DNA of 64,000 bases from Ruminococcus_G sp050944435 (lineage in GTDB: Bacteria > Bacillota > Clostridia > Lachnospirales > Lachnospiraceae): assembly GCA_050944435.1 (NCBI GenBank), contig JBMNRB010000006.1, positions 90,261 to 154,260 of the forward strand. The letters run 5' to 3'. Position 1 is the first letter of the stretch. Each line of letters starts with the position of its first letter. The notes under the pieces were generated by a model. The model was not told the origin of the DNA and did no database searches. It saw only the letters and a list, made by a program, of their open reading frames with translations. A program made the translations under genes and the position numbers. Positions 1 through 7,716 of the stretch are shown in pieces.

Positions 1-617
1 AAGGATTGTTGGTGGTAGTATCCGGATTTTCCGGATCAGGCAAAGGTACGCTGATGGAACTGCTCCTGAAAAAATACGACAGTTACAGTCTTTCCATTTC
101 GGCTACAACCCGCAGTCCGCGCCAGGGCGAACGGGACGGAGTTGCATATTTTTTCAAAACGACGGAAGAATTTCAGCAGATGATCGAAGAAGACGCATTT
201 ATTGAGTATGCGCGGTATGTGGACAATTATTACGGGACGCCCAAGGATTACGTGGAGAAGCAGCTGAATGAGGGAAAGGATGTGATCCTGGAGATCGAGA
301 TGCAGGGCGCGCTGAAAGTAAAGGAAAAACTGCCGGATACGCTGCTGATTTTCGTTACTCCGCCCACGGCGAAGGAGCTGAAAAGGCGCCTGACTTCCCG
401 CGGAACAGAATCGGAGGAGATTGTGGCGGCAAGGATGGCCCAGGCAAAAGAAGAATCCCGTTTTATGGACTGTTACGATTATATTCTGGTGAATGAGAGG
501 GACAAAGAGGAGGAATGTATGGAACGGCTTCACCGGCTGATTCAGAGCGCTCATCTGGAAACCTCCAAAAACCTGGAATTTATAGAAAACATGAAAAAGC
601 AGCTGAATGATATTTGA
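1..617 (+). CDS. gmk: Guanylate kinase, 5' end cut by window edge
   Basis: Guanylate kinase phosphorylates GMP to GDP with ATP in the cytoplasm, in purine nucleotide synthesis. The P-loop GFSGSGKGT lies at the visible N-terminus, followed by the GMP-binding segment (SATTRSPRQGE and the YGTP loop) and the lid region with RLTSRGTES. The frame is open to the first base and reads G-L-L-V-V-V before the P-loop, so the true start is probably a few codons upstream; the in-frame TTG at 6 is unlikely to be it. About 203 residues are visible, close to the usual 200-210. rpoZ follows 13 bp later, a common clostridial gene order. Confidence 0.95.
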   Translation, partial: GLLVVVSGFSGSGKGTLMELLLKKYDSYSLSISATTRSPRQGERDGVAYFFKTTEEFQQMIEEDAFIEYARYVDNYYGTPKDYVEKQLNEGKDVILEIEMQGALKVKEKLPDTLLIFVTPPTAKELKRRLTSRGTESEEIVAARMAQAKEESRFMDCYDYILVNERDKEEECMERLHRLIQSAHLETSKNLEFIENMKKQLNDI

Positions 618-630
618 AAGGAGCAGATTT

Positions 631-885
631 ATGATACATCCATCTTATTCAGAACTTATGCAGGCAATCAACAGTGATCACGATGCCAATGAGGCGCCCC
701 TTGTCAACAGCCGGTATTCTATTGTGCTGGCTACCAGCAAACGGGCCAGACAGATCATCAGCGGCGCTGAACCTATGGTGAAGGCTGCCGGAAAGAAGCC
801 TCTTTCCATTGCGGTGGAGGAAATGTATGAAGGCAAGGTGAAAATTCTGCCGGAAGATATGCAGGAAGAGGAAAAAGAAGAATAA
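631..885 (+). CDS. rpoZ: RNA polymerase omega subunit
   Basis: An 84-residue omega subunit that helps assemble and stabilise RNA polymerase. The N-terminal MIHPSYSELM, the NSRYSIVLATSKRARQI core helix and KPLSIAVEEMYEGKV are typical of clostridial RpoZ, and the C-terminus is acidic (EDMQEEEKEE) as is usual. The start at 631 is preceded by AAAGGAG at 617-623; an in-frame TTG at 607 overlapping the gmk stop is rejected because it has no ribosome-binding site and adds non-homologous residues. It is presumably co-transcribed with gmk. Confidence 0.95.
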   Translation: MIHPSYSELMQAINSDHDANEAPLVNSRYSIVLATSKRARQIISGAEPMVKAAGKKPLSIAVEEMYEGKVKILPEDMQEEEKEE

Positions 886-899
886 CAGGTCACAGGAAG

Positions 900-941
900 G
901 CTGCTGCATGTAAGGGTTGGGATACCGTGCAGCAGCTTTCT
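900..941 (+). terminator. Hairpin between rpoZ and rimO, weak terminator or attenuator
   Basis: A perfect 9-bp stem pairs 900-908 with 928-936 around a 19-nt loop and is followed by TTTCTTA. The U-tract is short, so it may only partly stop transcription between rpoZ and rimO. Confidence 0.5.
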
Positions 942-969
942 TATGATGTCTGTCGTATGGGAGGAACGT

Positions 970-2307
970 ATGCGGATATTGTTTGTTTCACTGGGATGTG
1001 ATAAGAACCTGGTGGATGCAGAGGAGATGTTGGCCCTTTTAAGAAAAAAGGGGTATGAGATTACGGATGATGAGGAAAATGCCGATATCATTGTGGTCAA
1101 TACCTGTTGTTTCATTCATGATGCAAAAGAGGAGAGCATCGATACCATCATAGAACTGGGGAAACACCGTCTGTCAGGCAGAGCCAAAGCGCTGATTGTC
1201 ACCGGCTGTCTGGCTCAGCGGTATCAGGAAGAAATATTAAGAGAAATGCCGGAAGTGGATGCGGTGCTGGGTACAGCCAGCTATGATGATATCGCAGAAG
1301 GAATAGAACGGGTACTGAAAGGAGAAAAATACACTTCTTTCCGCCAGGTGGACCGTCTGGTGGATACCGGAGGAGAACGGGTGATCACCACCGGAGGCTC
1401 CTATGAATATCTGAAGATCGCAGAAGGCTGCGCAAAACATTGTACTTACTGCGTGATCCCGAAAATCCGCGGGAATTATCGCAGTATTCCCATGGAACGC
1501 CTGATTGCATCGGCGGAAAAGATGGCGGAGCAGGGGGTGAAAGAACTGATTGTGATCGCCCAGGAGACGACGCTCTACGGCACAGATCTTTATGGGGAAA
1601 AGTCACTGCACATTCTGCTGAAAAAGCTTTGCAAGATAAAAGGATTGGTATGGATTCGCCTGCTTTACTGTTATCCGGAGGAAATTTATCCTCAGCTTAT
1701 CGATACCATCGCCCAGGAGCCGAAGATCTGCCATTATCTGGATATGCCTATTCAACACTGCTGTGATTCGGTGCTGAAACGGATGGGGAGAAAAACATCA
1801 AAATCCGATCTGGAACGTATTATTACAGATATCCGGGAAAAAATACCGGATATGATCATCCGGACTACACTGATTACCGGTTTCCCCGGAGAGACTAAGG
1901 AAGACCATGAGGAACTGAAACAGTTTGTGGCGGATATGGCTTTCGATAGGCTGGGAGTTTTCACCTACTCTCCCGAGGAGGATACGCCAGCGGCGGCCAT
2001 GGCAGATCAGGTGCCGGAGGAAATCAAAGAACAGCGGAAAGCGGAGCTTATGGAGCTGCAGCAGGACATTTCACTGGAACTGGGGGAGGACCGGATTGGA
2101 CAGGAAGCGCTTGTGTTTATAGAAGGAAAAGTGGCCGATGAAAATGCCTATGTGGGAAGGACTTACGGAGATGCTCCCGGAATTGACGGATACATTTTCG
2201 TCAACACCGAAAAAGATCTGATGACGGGAGATTTCGTCCGGGTAAAAGTAACCGGCGCACTGGAATACGATTTGATAGGAGAGATTGCTGATGAATACAC
2301 CGAATAA
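970..2307 (+). CDS. rimO: Ribosomal protein S12 methylthiotransferase RimO
   Basis: A radical-SAM methylthiotransferase that adds a methylthio group to the conserved aspartate of ribosomal protein S12, using two 4Fe-4S clusters. The 445-residue protein has the N-terminal UPF0004 domain (SLGCDKNLVDAE, cysteines near residues 10, 46 and 81), the radical-SAM motif C154-xxx-C158-xx-C161 (CAKHCTYC) and a C-terminal TRAM domain. The conserved CDKNLVD distinguishes RimO from MiaB. The start at 970 has GGGAGG at 959-964; an in-frame ATG at 943 lies within the upstream hairpin region and has no ribosome-binding site. The stop overlaps pgsA by 17 bp, suggesting translational coupling. Confidence 0.95.
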   Translation: MRILFVSLGCDKNLVDAEEMLALLRKKGYEITDDEENADIIVVNTCCFIHDAKEESIDTIIELGKHRLSGRAKALIVTGCLAQRYQEEILREMPEVDAVLGTASYDDIAEGIERVLKGEKYTSFRQVDRLVDTGGERVITTGGSYEYLKIAEGCAKHCTYCVIPKIRGNYRSIPMERLIASAEKMAEQGVKELIVIAQETTLYGTDLYGEKSLHILLKKLCKIKGLVWIRLLYCYPEEIYPQLIDTIAQEPKICHYLDMPIQHCCDSVLKRMGRKTSKSDLERIITDIREKIPDMIIRTTLITGFPGETKEDHEELKQFVADMAFDRLGVFTYSPEEDTPAAAMADQVPEEIKEQRKAELMELQQDISLELGEDRIGQEALVFIEGKVADENAYVGRTYGDAPGIDGYIFVNTEKDLMTGDFVRVKVTGALEYDLIGEIADEYTE

Positions 2308-2830
2308 GCTGACGTTGTTCCGCGTGATATTGATACCGTTTTTTGTAGTTTTTATGCTGGCGCCCATAGGAGGGGCAGCATCCAAGTGGATTGCTCTTGC
2401 CATATTCATTATTGCCAGTCTGACAGATGCCTTGGACGGATACCTGGCGCGCCGGGATAACCTGATTACTAATTTTGGCAAATTTATGGATCCGCTGGCA
2501 GATAAGCTGCTGGTATGTTCCGCATTAATCTGTCTGATTGAGTTGGATAGAATACCCTGCTGGGTGGTTATTATTATTATAGCGAGAGAATTTATTATCA
2601 GCGGATTCCGTCTGATTGCTTCGGATAATGGAGTGGTGATTGCGGCCAGTTACTGGGGAAAATTCAAAACGGTTTCCCAAATGGTGATGATCATTCTTCT
2701 GATTGCCGATCTGGGAGGTGTTTTCAGTACGGTGGAACAGATTCTCATCTATCTTTCCCTGGCGTTGACGGTAATCTCTCTGATTGATTATCTGGTAAAA
2801 AACAGGAACGTAATTACATTGCAGAAATAA
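2291..2830 (+). CDS. pgsA: CDP-diacylglycerol-glycerol-3-phosphate 3-phosphatidyltransferase
   Basis: An integral membrane enzyme making phosphatidylglycerol phosphate from CDP-diacylglycerol and glycerol 3-phosphate, the committed step to phosphatidylglycerol. The CDP-alcohol phosphotransferase signature DxxDGxxARx8GxxxDxxxD is complete (from DALDGYLARR to GKFMDPLAD). The 179-residue length and several hydrophobic helices fit the family. The ATG at 2291 has GGAG about 8 nt upstream, inside the rimO end; the TTG at 2285 is not favoured. rimO-pgsA-cinA is a common Firmicute arrangement. Confidence 0.95.
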   Translation: MNTPNKLTLFRVILIPFFVVFMLAPIGGAASKWIALAIFIIASLTDALDGYLARRDNLITNFGKFMDPLADKLLVCSALICLIELDRIPCWVVIIIIAREFIISGFRLIASDNGVVIAASYWGKFKTVSQMVMIILLIADLGGVFSTVEQILIYLSLALTVISLIDYLVKNRNVITLQK

Positions 2831-2844
2831 AGGAGGAACCGGAG

Positions 2845-4083
2845 ATGGTGGCTGAACTGATTACCGTTGGAACCGAGATTCTGATGGGAAATATTGTCAA
2901 TACCAACGCGGCATATCTGTCGGAAATGTGCGCCCGTCTGGGCTTAACCCTGTATTATGAGACGACGGTGGGAGACAATGAAAAGAGGATGTATGATACG
3001 ATTCAAACAGCGCTGAATCGTTCGGACATTGTGATTCTTTCCGGAGGACTGGGACCTACTCAGGATGATATTACGAAAGATACGGCGGCAAAGGCCATGG
3101 GCCTTCCCCTGGTGGAAGATCCCCATACCAGGGAGAGAATACAGCAGTATTTTGAGACGTTAAGGGGAAAGCATGTCAAAATCACGGAAAACAACTGGCG
3201 GCAGGCGCTGGTTCCCCAGGGAGCCATTGTTCTGGACAATGAAAACGGTACGGCGCCTGGATTGATTATAGAGAAAGATGATAAGACGGTGATTCTTCTT
3301 CCGGGTCCTCCCGGTGAACTGAAGCCTATGTTTGAACGTCAGGTTTTTCCCTATCTGGAAAAGAAACAGCCGGAGGTGCTGTGCTCCCGTATGGTAAAAA
3401 TCTGCGGTATTGGAGAGAGTATGGTGGAAACCATGATCGAGGATATGATCACCGCTCAGAAAAATCCTACAATTGCACCCTACGCAAAGGTCGGAGAAGT
3501 TCATCTGCGAGTGACGGCATCCGCCGTTGATGATGAAGCAGGGGAGCGGATGATCCGGCCGGTGGTGAAGGAACTGAAAAAACGGTTTGGAAAACATATC
3601 TATACCACTGATAAGAAAGTGACCCTGGAAGAGTCCCTGATAAGAATGATGAAGAAAAAGAAGATGACGCTGACCTGTGCGGAGTCCTGTACGGGAGGAG
3701 CTATTGCGGCCCGTCTCGTCAATGTGCCCGGGGCTTCCGACGTGCTGAAGCAGGGGCTGGTGACCTATTCCAACAAGGCGAAGCGCAGATATCTGGGAGT
3801 AAAAAAATCCACATTGAAATCGGCAGGGGCAGTCAGCCGTGAGACGGCTTATGAGATGGCAAAAGGAGGATGTTTCCAGACGGGTACGGACGCCTGCATA
3901 GCGGTTACGGGAATTGCCGGGCCGGGCGGCGGCACAGATAAGAAACCTGTTGGTCTGGTTTTTATCGGCTGCTGTGTCGGCGGCCATGTAAAAGTAAAAG
4001 AGTATCATTTCAGCGGGAACCGGGCAAAAATTCGGGAACAGTCTGTGGTGGCGGCTCTGACGCTGCTTCGAAGCTGTATTTAA
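2845..4083 (+). CDS. cinA: CinA family protein (nicotinamide-nucleotide amidohydrolase)
   Basis: A 412-residue two-domain protein. The N-terminal half is the molybdopterin-binding-like domain (SGGLGPTQDDITKD, LLPGPPGEL), associated in the family with ADP-ribose pyrophosphatase-type activity. The C-terminal half is the nicotinamide mononucleotide deamidase domain (TCAESCTGGAIAARL, TGIAGPGGGTDKKPVG). The family recycles NMN in the pyridine nucleotide cycle and was first noted beside recA in competence. A strong AAAGGAGG at 2830-2837 precedes the ATG. It is the last gene of the leading housekeeping run. Confidence 0.93.
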   Translation: MVAELITVGTEILMGNIVNTNAAYLSEMCARLGLTLYYETTVGDNEKRMYDTIQTALNRSDIVILSGGLGPTQDDITKDTAAKAMGLPLVEDPHTRERIQQYFETLRGKHVKITENNWRQALVPQGAIVLDNENGTAPGLIIEKDDKTVILLPGPPGELKPMFERQVFPYLEKKQPEVLCSRMVKICGIGESMVETMIEDMITAQKNPTIAPYAKVGEVHLRVTASAVDDEAGERMIRPVVKELKKRFGKHIYTTDKKVTLEESLIRMMKKKKMTLTCAESCTGGAIAARLVNVPGASDVLKQGLVTYSNKAKRRYLGVKKSTLKSAGAVSRETAYEMAKGGCFQTGTDACIAVTGIAGPGGGTDKKPVGLVFIGCCVGGHVKVKEYHFSGNRAKIREQSVVAALTLLRSCI

Positions 4084-4133
4084 AACTAATGCCGGAGGCA
4101 AAAGGGACAGACCTTTTGCCTCCGGCATTAGTT
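4084..4133. terminator. Strong bidirectional terminator between convergent genes
   Basis: A perfect 22-bp inverted repeat (4084-4105 with 4112-4133, 6-nt loop) lies between cinA on plus and the hypothetical gene on minus. The right arm ends in the stop codon of the minus-strand gene. Confidence 0.9.
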
Positions 4134-4404
4134 ATTTCATCATTTTCAGCAGATTCAGCATTTTATCCATCTGAGCAGTTTCTTCCGGAGACTTTCCCGA
4201 TTTCATCACTTCGATAATCATATTCATTTCTTCAGGGGTGAAAGACATTCCTTTTTGTTTGGATTGTCTCATAGCCATCATTAAAAAGGGCATCAGATCC
4301 TGTTTCCCCTTTTGGGCGCCCTGGCTGACCAGAGACTGCAGCATCTGCAGTTTTGCAGCGTCAATCGACGCCAGGTTGGGATGATTCATCCAATTTTGAT
4401 TCAT
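4132..4404 (-). CDS. Hypothetical protein, 90 aa
   Basis: I do not recognise a named family. The product is a small, Met-rich, mostly helical soluble protein (NQNWMNHPNL at the start, then KLQMLQSLVSQ, and FTPEEMNMIIEVMKSGKSPEE near the end). Similar short proteins occur in Lachnospiraceae by my recollection. The start at 4404 is chosen for an AGGAGG-like site just upstream; a longer open frame to 4467 would run deep into the preceding gene. It overlaps the upstream gene by 44 bp in another frame, so the pair is probably translationally coupled. No signal peptide or membrane segment. Confidence 0.75.
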   Translation of the reverse strand: MNQNWMNHPNLASIDAAKLQMLQSLVSQGAQKGKQDLMPFLMMAMRQSKQKGMSFTPEEMNMIIEVMKSGKSPEETAQMDKMLNLLKMMK

Positions 4405-4759
4405 GACTGCTATTTTCCTCCTCCATTTCCTGATACATCTGAAAGATCTGAATGGTCTGAAAAGCATTCAGGAGACTATCAATGGATTCCCGCATGGCTC
4501 CCCCGGTATATTGGCGGATATCCTGCAGCATTTCCGCTGGTGAAACGGCGGAAGGTTCAGCGGAAGCCATTTTCATATCGTTCTTTGGCTGCTGAAACAT
4601 CTGAAAAGTTTTTCTTAATTCCATGAATTTTATAAAGACAGATAAAAACTGCTGTTCCTTTGAAGAAGTATAGGGAAGCACTGCTTTCATTGCCTGCAGG
4701 CTGTCGTCGGAAACTATCTGATCCAGGGCAGTCATGCGGGGAATTTCGTTTTCACTCAT
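4361..4759 (-). CDS. Hypothetical protein, 132 aa
   Basis: An unrecognised helical cytoplasmic protein and the first gene of a two-gene minus-strand operon with the 90-aa protein that overlaps its end. Visible features are a DSLQAMKAVLPY segment near residue 20, a SVFIKFMELRKTFQMF helix and a C-terminal acidic tail. Both proteins of the pair are rich in Met, Gln and Lys, which hints that they may interact. The ATG at 4759 has AAAGGTG about 7 nt upstream; the GTG two codons earlier lacks spacing for that site. Confidence 0.7.
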   Translation of the reverse strand: MSENEIPRMTALDQIVSDDSLQAMKAVLPYTSSKEQQFLSVFIKFMELRKTFQMFQQPKNDMKMASAEPSAVSPAEMLQDIRQYTGGAMRESIDSLLNAFQTIQIFQMYQEMEEENSSHESKLDESSQPGVD

Positions 4760-4868
4760 AAACACACCTTTGACTTTTTTAAATCTTATGTTTTTTTAAA
4801 TTAGTATATGACGGCTCAGGAAAATTTGTCATATGATACAGCAGATAGACTGAAAAAGGAGAGAAAAA

Positions 4869-5030
4869 ATGAAAGATAAAAATCACAGGCTGATGATTGA
4901 AGGCAACGCCATTTATGAAATAGATTTGGAATGTGTAAGGAAAAAAGAGAAGGAAGAAGCGGAAAAAAATCATCAAAAGAAGGGGAAGTTTCCGGGGCGT
5001 GGAAGTATGGCAAAGGGAACTCATCATTAA
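4869..5030 (+). CDS. Small basic hypothetical protein, 53 aa
   Basis: A 53-residue frame with a near-ideal AAAAAGGAGAG ribosome-binding site 6 nt before the ATG and an intrinsic terminator directly at its stop, so it is very likely a real gene. The product begins MKDKNHRLMIEGNAIYEID, continues with a charged Lys/Glu stretch and ends in a His-containing tail. No membrane segment or known domain is visible. It stands alone between two minus-strand genes. Confidence 0.7.
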   Translation: MKDKNHRLMIEGNAIYEIDLECVRKKEKEEAEKNHQKKGKFPGRGSMAKGTHH

Positions 5031-5060
5031 AAGGACCGGGGTTTTCCCCCGGTCCTTTAA
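5028..5060. terminator. Bidirectional intrinsic terminator
   Basis: A GC-rich hairpin pairs AAAGGACCGGG with CCCGGTCCTTT around a TTTTC-type loop, and A/T tracts on both sides allow termination of the 53-aa gene on plus and of the Cys-rich gene on minus. Confidence 0.8.
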
Positions 5061-5071
5061 TGACATAAACG

Positions 5072-5305
5072 TTAGAAACCGCATCCTCCGCAGCATGCCA
5101 GCAGAAGAATGGCGATCAGACAACTACTGTCGCATCCGCATCCGTAACCGTCGCTGGAACGTCCGCTGCCGCCGCAGCAGCAGGAGAGGATAACCAGAAG
5201 CCAGATAATGGAACTGCATCCATTTCCTCCAAAGAAACCAACGCCGTTGTTATCGCATCCATTGTCACATCCGCATCCGCAGTTTGTTGCTGCTAAATCA
5301 CTCAT
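5072..5305 (-). CDS. Cys/Gly-rich small membrane-associated protein, 77 aa
   Basis: An unusual 77-residue protein with 14 cysteines (positions 9, 11, 13, 17, 30, 42-44, 56, 58, 62, 71, 72, 75) and many glycines. Two hydrophobic stretches (IIWLLVILS near 33-41 and CLIAILLLACC near 62-72) alternate with Cys-Gly clusters such as NCGCGCDNGC and YGCGCDSSC. A GGAGG site lies 7 nt before the ATG. I cannot name a family. The composition resembles small spore-coat or crust peptides, and the Csp-like protease gene upstream on the same strand would fit a sporulation role, but that is inference. Confidence 0.7.
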   Translation of the reverse strand: MSDLAATNCGCGCDNGCDNNGVGFFGGNGCSSIIWLLVILSCCCGGSGRSSDGYGCGCDSSCLIAILLLACCGGCGF

Positions 5306-5385
5306 GTTAAATCCTCCAAAATTTATTTACACTCCATCTTATGTAGAAAAGCGGTATCTTGCTACAAAGAAATCAAAAGGATTTT

Positions 5386-7089
5386 TCAACGGTTGATGAA
5401 TACAATGAAGGATTGATAAATATTCAGCTTTCCGTATCCCCATTCCCGGTTGGGGTATTCCTGTCCCGGCTCACGCACGGCTCCGCGAATCAGAATGTTT
5501 TTAATGTCCGTAGTGGAAAACAAAAATGCCGGATTCTGAGAAAGTCCCCATTCAATAATCAGCGCTGCGCCTCCGGCTGTAACTGCAGCAGCGGCTGAGG
5601 TACCGGTAAAAGCTGAGGCAGTATCAAATTTTCCAAAGCCGCTCACCTCTACGCCGGGAGCGCACAGATCCGGCTTTACGGTACCCTGACGATTATTTCC
5701 GCGGCTGGAATGGAGATAAAGACTTCCGTCATAAGCGCTGTAGGCGCCGATGGCGATGACGCCGTCAGAGGCGGCGGGCGATGTGATCGTAGTATAGGGA
5801 TCGGGATCCAGGAACACCACATCGGGATCGATGAAACCATAGACCGGAAGCCACATATGAAAAGCTCCGTCGAGAATGGGCGGTCCATAGACCCGTACCT
5901 GCCACAGACCGGGGGTGGGAGCGGAAAAACGCAGAAAAATCAATTGGCTTCCGGAAGTGGTGAGAATGGTTTCATAATGAACTTCAATTACCGTGCGTTC
6001 CAGGATAAACCTGACTTTTGTGGTGCTATTAAGGCCGGGAGGAATCCTTGCAATGGTTTCCCCGCCGGGAGAGACAAAACCTACAGAAAAAATTTCAGGA
6101 GACTGAGTCCACAATTCTGCGGTGAATCCAGCCGTATTTTCCTGAACCAGGATTTCCACCGTGCGGTAGGCTTCATTATTTCCCAATGTACCGTAATAAT
6201 GATGAGAACGATTTCCTTCGTTTCCGGCGGCGGCGATTACCGCATTGCTGATAAAGCGATTAGCTCCTCCAAGAACAACTTCCAGCGGCATCCCGCCGGA
6301 ATGTTCTCCCTGATTGGAACCAAGACCAATGCAGACGACCAACGGCATATTTAAATCACGGGCAAGATTGGTAAGATAAGAGTAGGCCATAATAATGTCT
6401 GTTTCCTGATATACAGGTTCCTTTCCAGAAAAATAAAAGAAGTCTTTCAGGTACTTTTTGGCTCCTTTTAGTTTTACCGCCGCAATGGAGGAACGGGGAG
6501 CAGCTCCGGTAAAATCCTGCTGGGGGAGAGCGCTTCCAGCAGCGATGCTGGCCAGAGAGGTTCCATGGCCGTTTACATCCCGGGAAGGAACGATGGAGTA
6601 TGGATCTTCAGCGGAAAGCGCCCGGTCGATGTCTTCTTTCCGGTATTCTGACCCGTAGGGAAAAGCAGAGGGAGGAGTGCCGGTTTGAATTTCCTGATCC
6701 CAGATGGCTTCGATACGTGTCCGTCCGAATTCATCAAGAAAAACAGGATTTTGATAATTGATTCCGGTGTCGATGAAACCAATCAGCACCCCCTGGCCCG
6801 TCAGCTGCAGTGTGGTTTGGGTCTGAGCCTGAATGATGCCGGATACTTCCAGACTGATAAGATCCTGAAGCATAAAAAGGTTTGGAATGGTGGGATAATT
6901 AACAAAAGAAATGATAGAAGGGTCGGCAGGCACCGGCGCCAGCAGGATTCCATAAAAGGAATCCATCATGACGAAGTGGCTGCCGGCGGGTACCAGTGAA
7001 GAAAAGACACCGGAATTTAAAACCGTAGTAGGAATGATATAATCATAAAACTCCTCGGAAACCATGGCCTCTCGTACAGTCTGTGCCAT
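5386..7089 (-). CDS. Csp-like subtilase (S8 family serine protease)
   Basis: A 567-residue S8 peptidase resembling the clostridial Csp proteases, which in spore formers activate cortex-lytic pro-SleC. The catalytic triad is intact: D107 in GFIDTGI, H175 in NGHGTSLA, S498 in FTGTSAAAA, with oxyanion N290 in AAAGNEG. The first ~90 residues look like a prodomain. A ~130-residue insertion between the Asn and Ser blocks matches the jellyroll seen in Csp proteins. There is no signal peptide, as is usual for Csp. The GGGAGCG site precedes the ATG. Germination function is inferred from family resemblance only. Confidence 0.88.
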   Translation of the reverse strand: MAQTVREAMVSEEFYDYIIPTTVLNSGVFSSLVPAGSHFVMMDSFYGILLAPVPADPSIISFVNYPTIPNLFMLQDLISLEVSGIIQAQTQTTLQLTGQGVLIGFIDTGINYQNPVFLDEFGRTRIEAIWDQEIQTGTPPSAFPYGSEYRKEDIDRALSAEDPYSIVPSRDVNGHGTSLASIAAGSALPQQDFTGAAPRSSIAAVKLKGAKKYLKDFFYFSGKEPVYQETDIIMAYSYLTNLARDLNMPLVVCIGLGSNQGEHSGGMPLEVVLGGANRFISNAVIAAAGNEGNRSHHYYGTLGNNEAYRTVEILVQENTAGFTAELWTQSPEIFSVGFVSPGGETIARIPPGLNSTTKVRFILERTVIEVHYETILTTSGSQLIFLRFSAPTPGLWQVRVYGPPILDGAFHMWLPVYGFIDPDVVFLDPDPYTTITSPAASDGVIAIGAYSAYDGSLYLHSSRGNNRQGTVKPDLCAPGVEVSGFGKFDTASAFTGTSAAAAVTAGGAALIIEWGLSQNPAFLFSTTDIKNILIRGAVREPGQEYPNREWGYGKLNIYQSFIVFINR

Positions 7090-7134
7090 AAAATCGCTCC
7101 CTGTTTGATGTCTTTCTATTGTATGTATCTGCAG

Positions 7135-7620
7135 TCAGATATAATTCATTCTTTCAAAATACTGCATCAGGATACCGGCGCAGTTTTCCACGCCCAGTCT
7201 TGAAGTATCCAGAATCATGTGATAATCGTTGACGTCTCCCCAGGCTTTTCCTGTGTTGCGGTAATAGTAGTCGGCCCGCTGAGCGTCCGCTTCCTCCAGA
7301 GCTTTTTTTGCCTCCTCATAGGGGAGAGCTTTTAAAATCATGACTCTGTGAATCCGGTCTTCTTTGTCGGCGCACACGTAAATGTTAAACACGTTGGGCC
7401 GGTCTTTTAAAATATCAGAAGCACAGCGCCCCAAAATAATGCAGGGATTTTCCGCCAGTTTCCGGATGGCTTCCGCTTCTGAATGATAATCGTGGGATTC
7501 CAGTTCATGTTCAATATATGCCTTGTCATAAACAGGAATTTTCAGCCGGTCCGACAGCTCTCTGGCTATGATGCTGGCCCCGGTTCCAAATCTCCGGCTC
7601 ATGGTAATTACTAATTTCAT
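7135..7620 (-). CDS. Cytidylate kinase-like protein
   Basis: A 161-residue P-loop-type protein of the cytidylate-kinase-like family. It starts KLVITMSRRFGTGASIIA, where a normal Cmk has GxxGxGK, so the nucleotide loop is altered (GTGAS), as is usual in this group. An internal ILGRCASDIL and a lid-like ALEEADAQRADYY follow. The real substrate of such proteins is unknown. An AGGAGG site lies 9 nt upstream of the ATG. It sits between the Csp-like protease and the MFS transporter, all on minus. Confidence 0.8.
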   Translation of the reverse strand: MKLVITMSRRFGTGASIIARELSDRLKIPVYDKAYIEHELESHDYHSEAEAIRKLAENPCIILGRCASDILKDRPNVFNIYVCADKEDRIHRVMILKALPYEEAKKALEEADAQRADYYYRNTGKAWGDVNDYHMILDTSRLGVENCAGILMQYFERMNYI

Positions 7621-7716
7621 AGGCGCAACCTCCTGTTCTGCAGTTCCAGCGCAGTTCTTTTTTTTGCGCTACCATTATACCATGGATTTGTGAAAATTAC
7701 AAAAGGACAAGTCATA

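Noticed and set aside
3160..4128. Long open frame (322 codons) antisense to cinA
   Set aside because: It mirrors a well-conserved gene, has no ribosome-binding site and gives a low-complexity His/Phe/Leu/Arg-rich product typical of antisense translation. The same holds for 10195-11352, 11935-13041, 18479-19348, 27092-28057 and 52729-53319.
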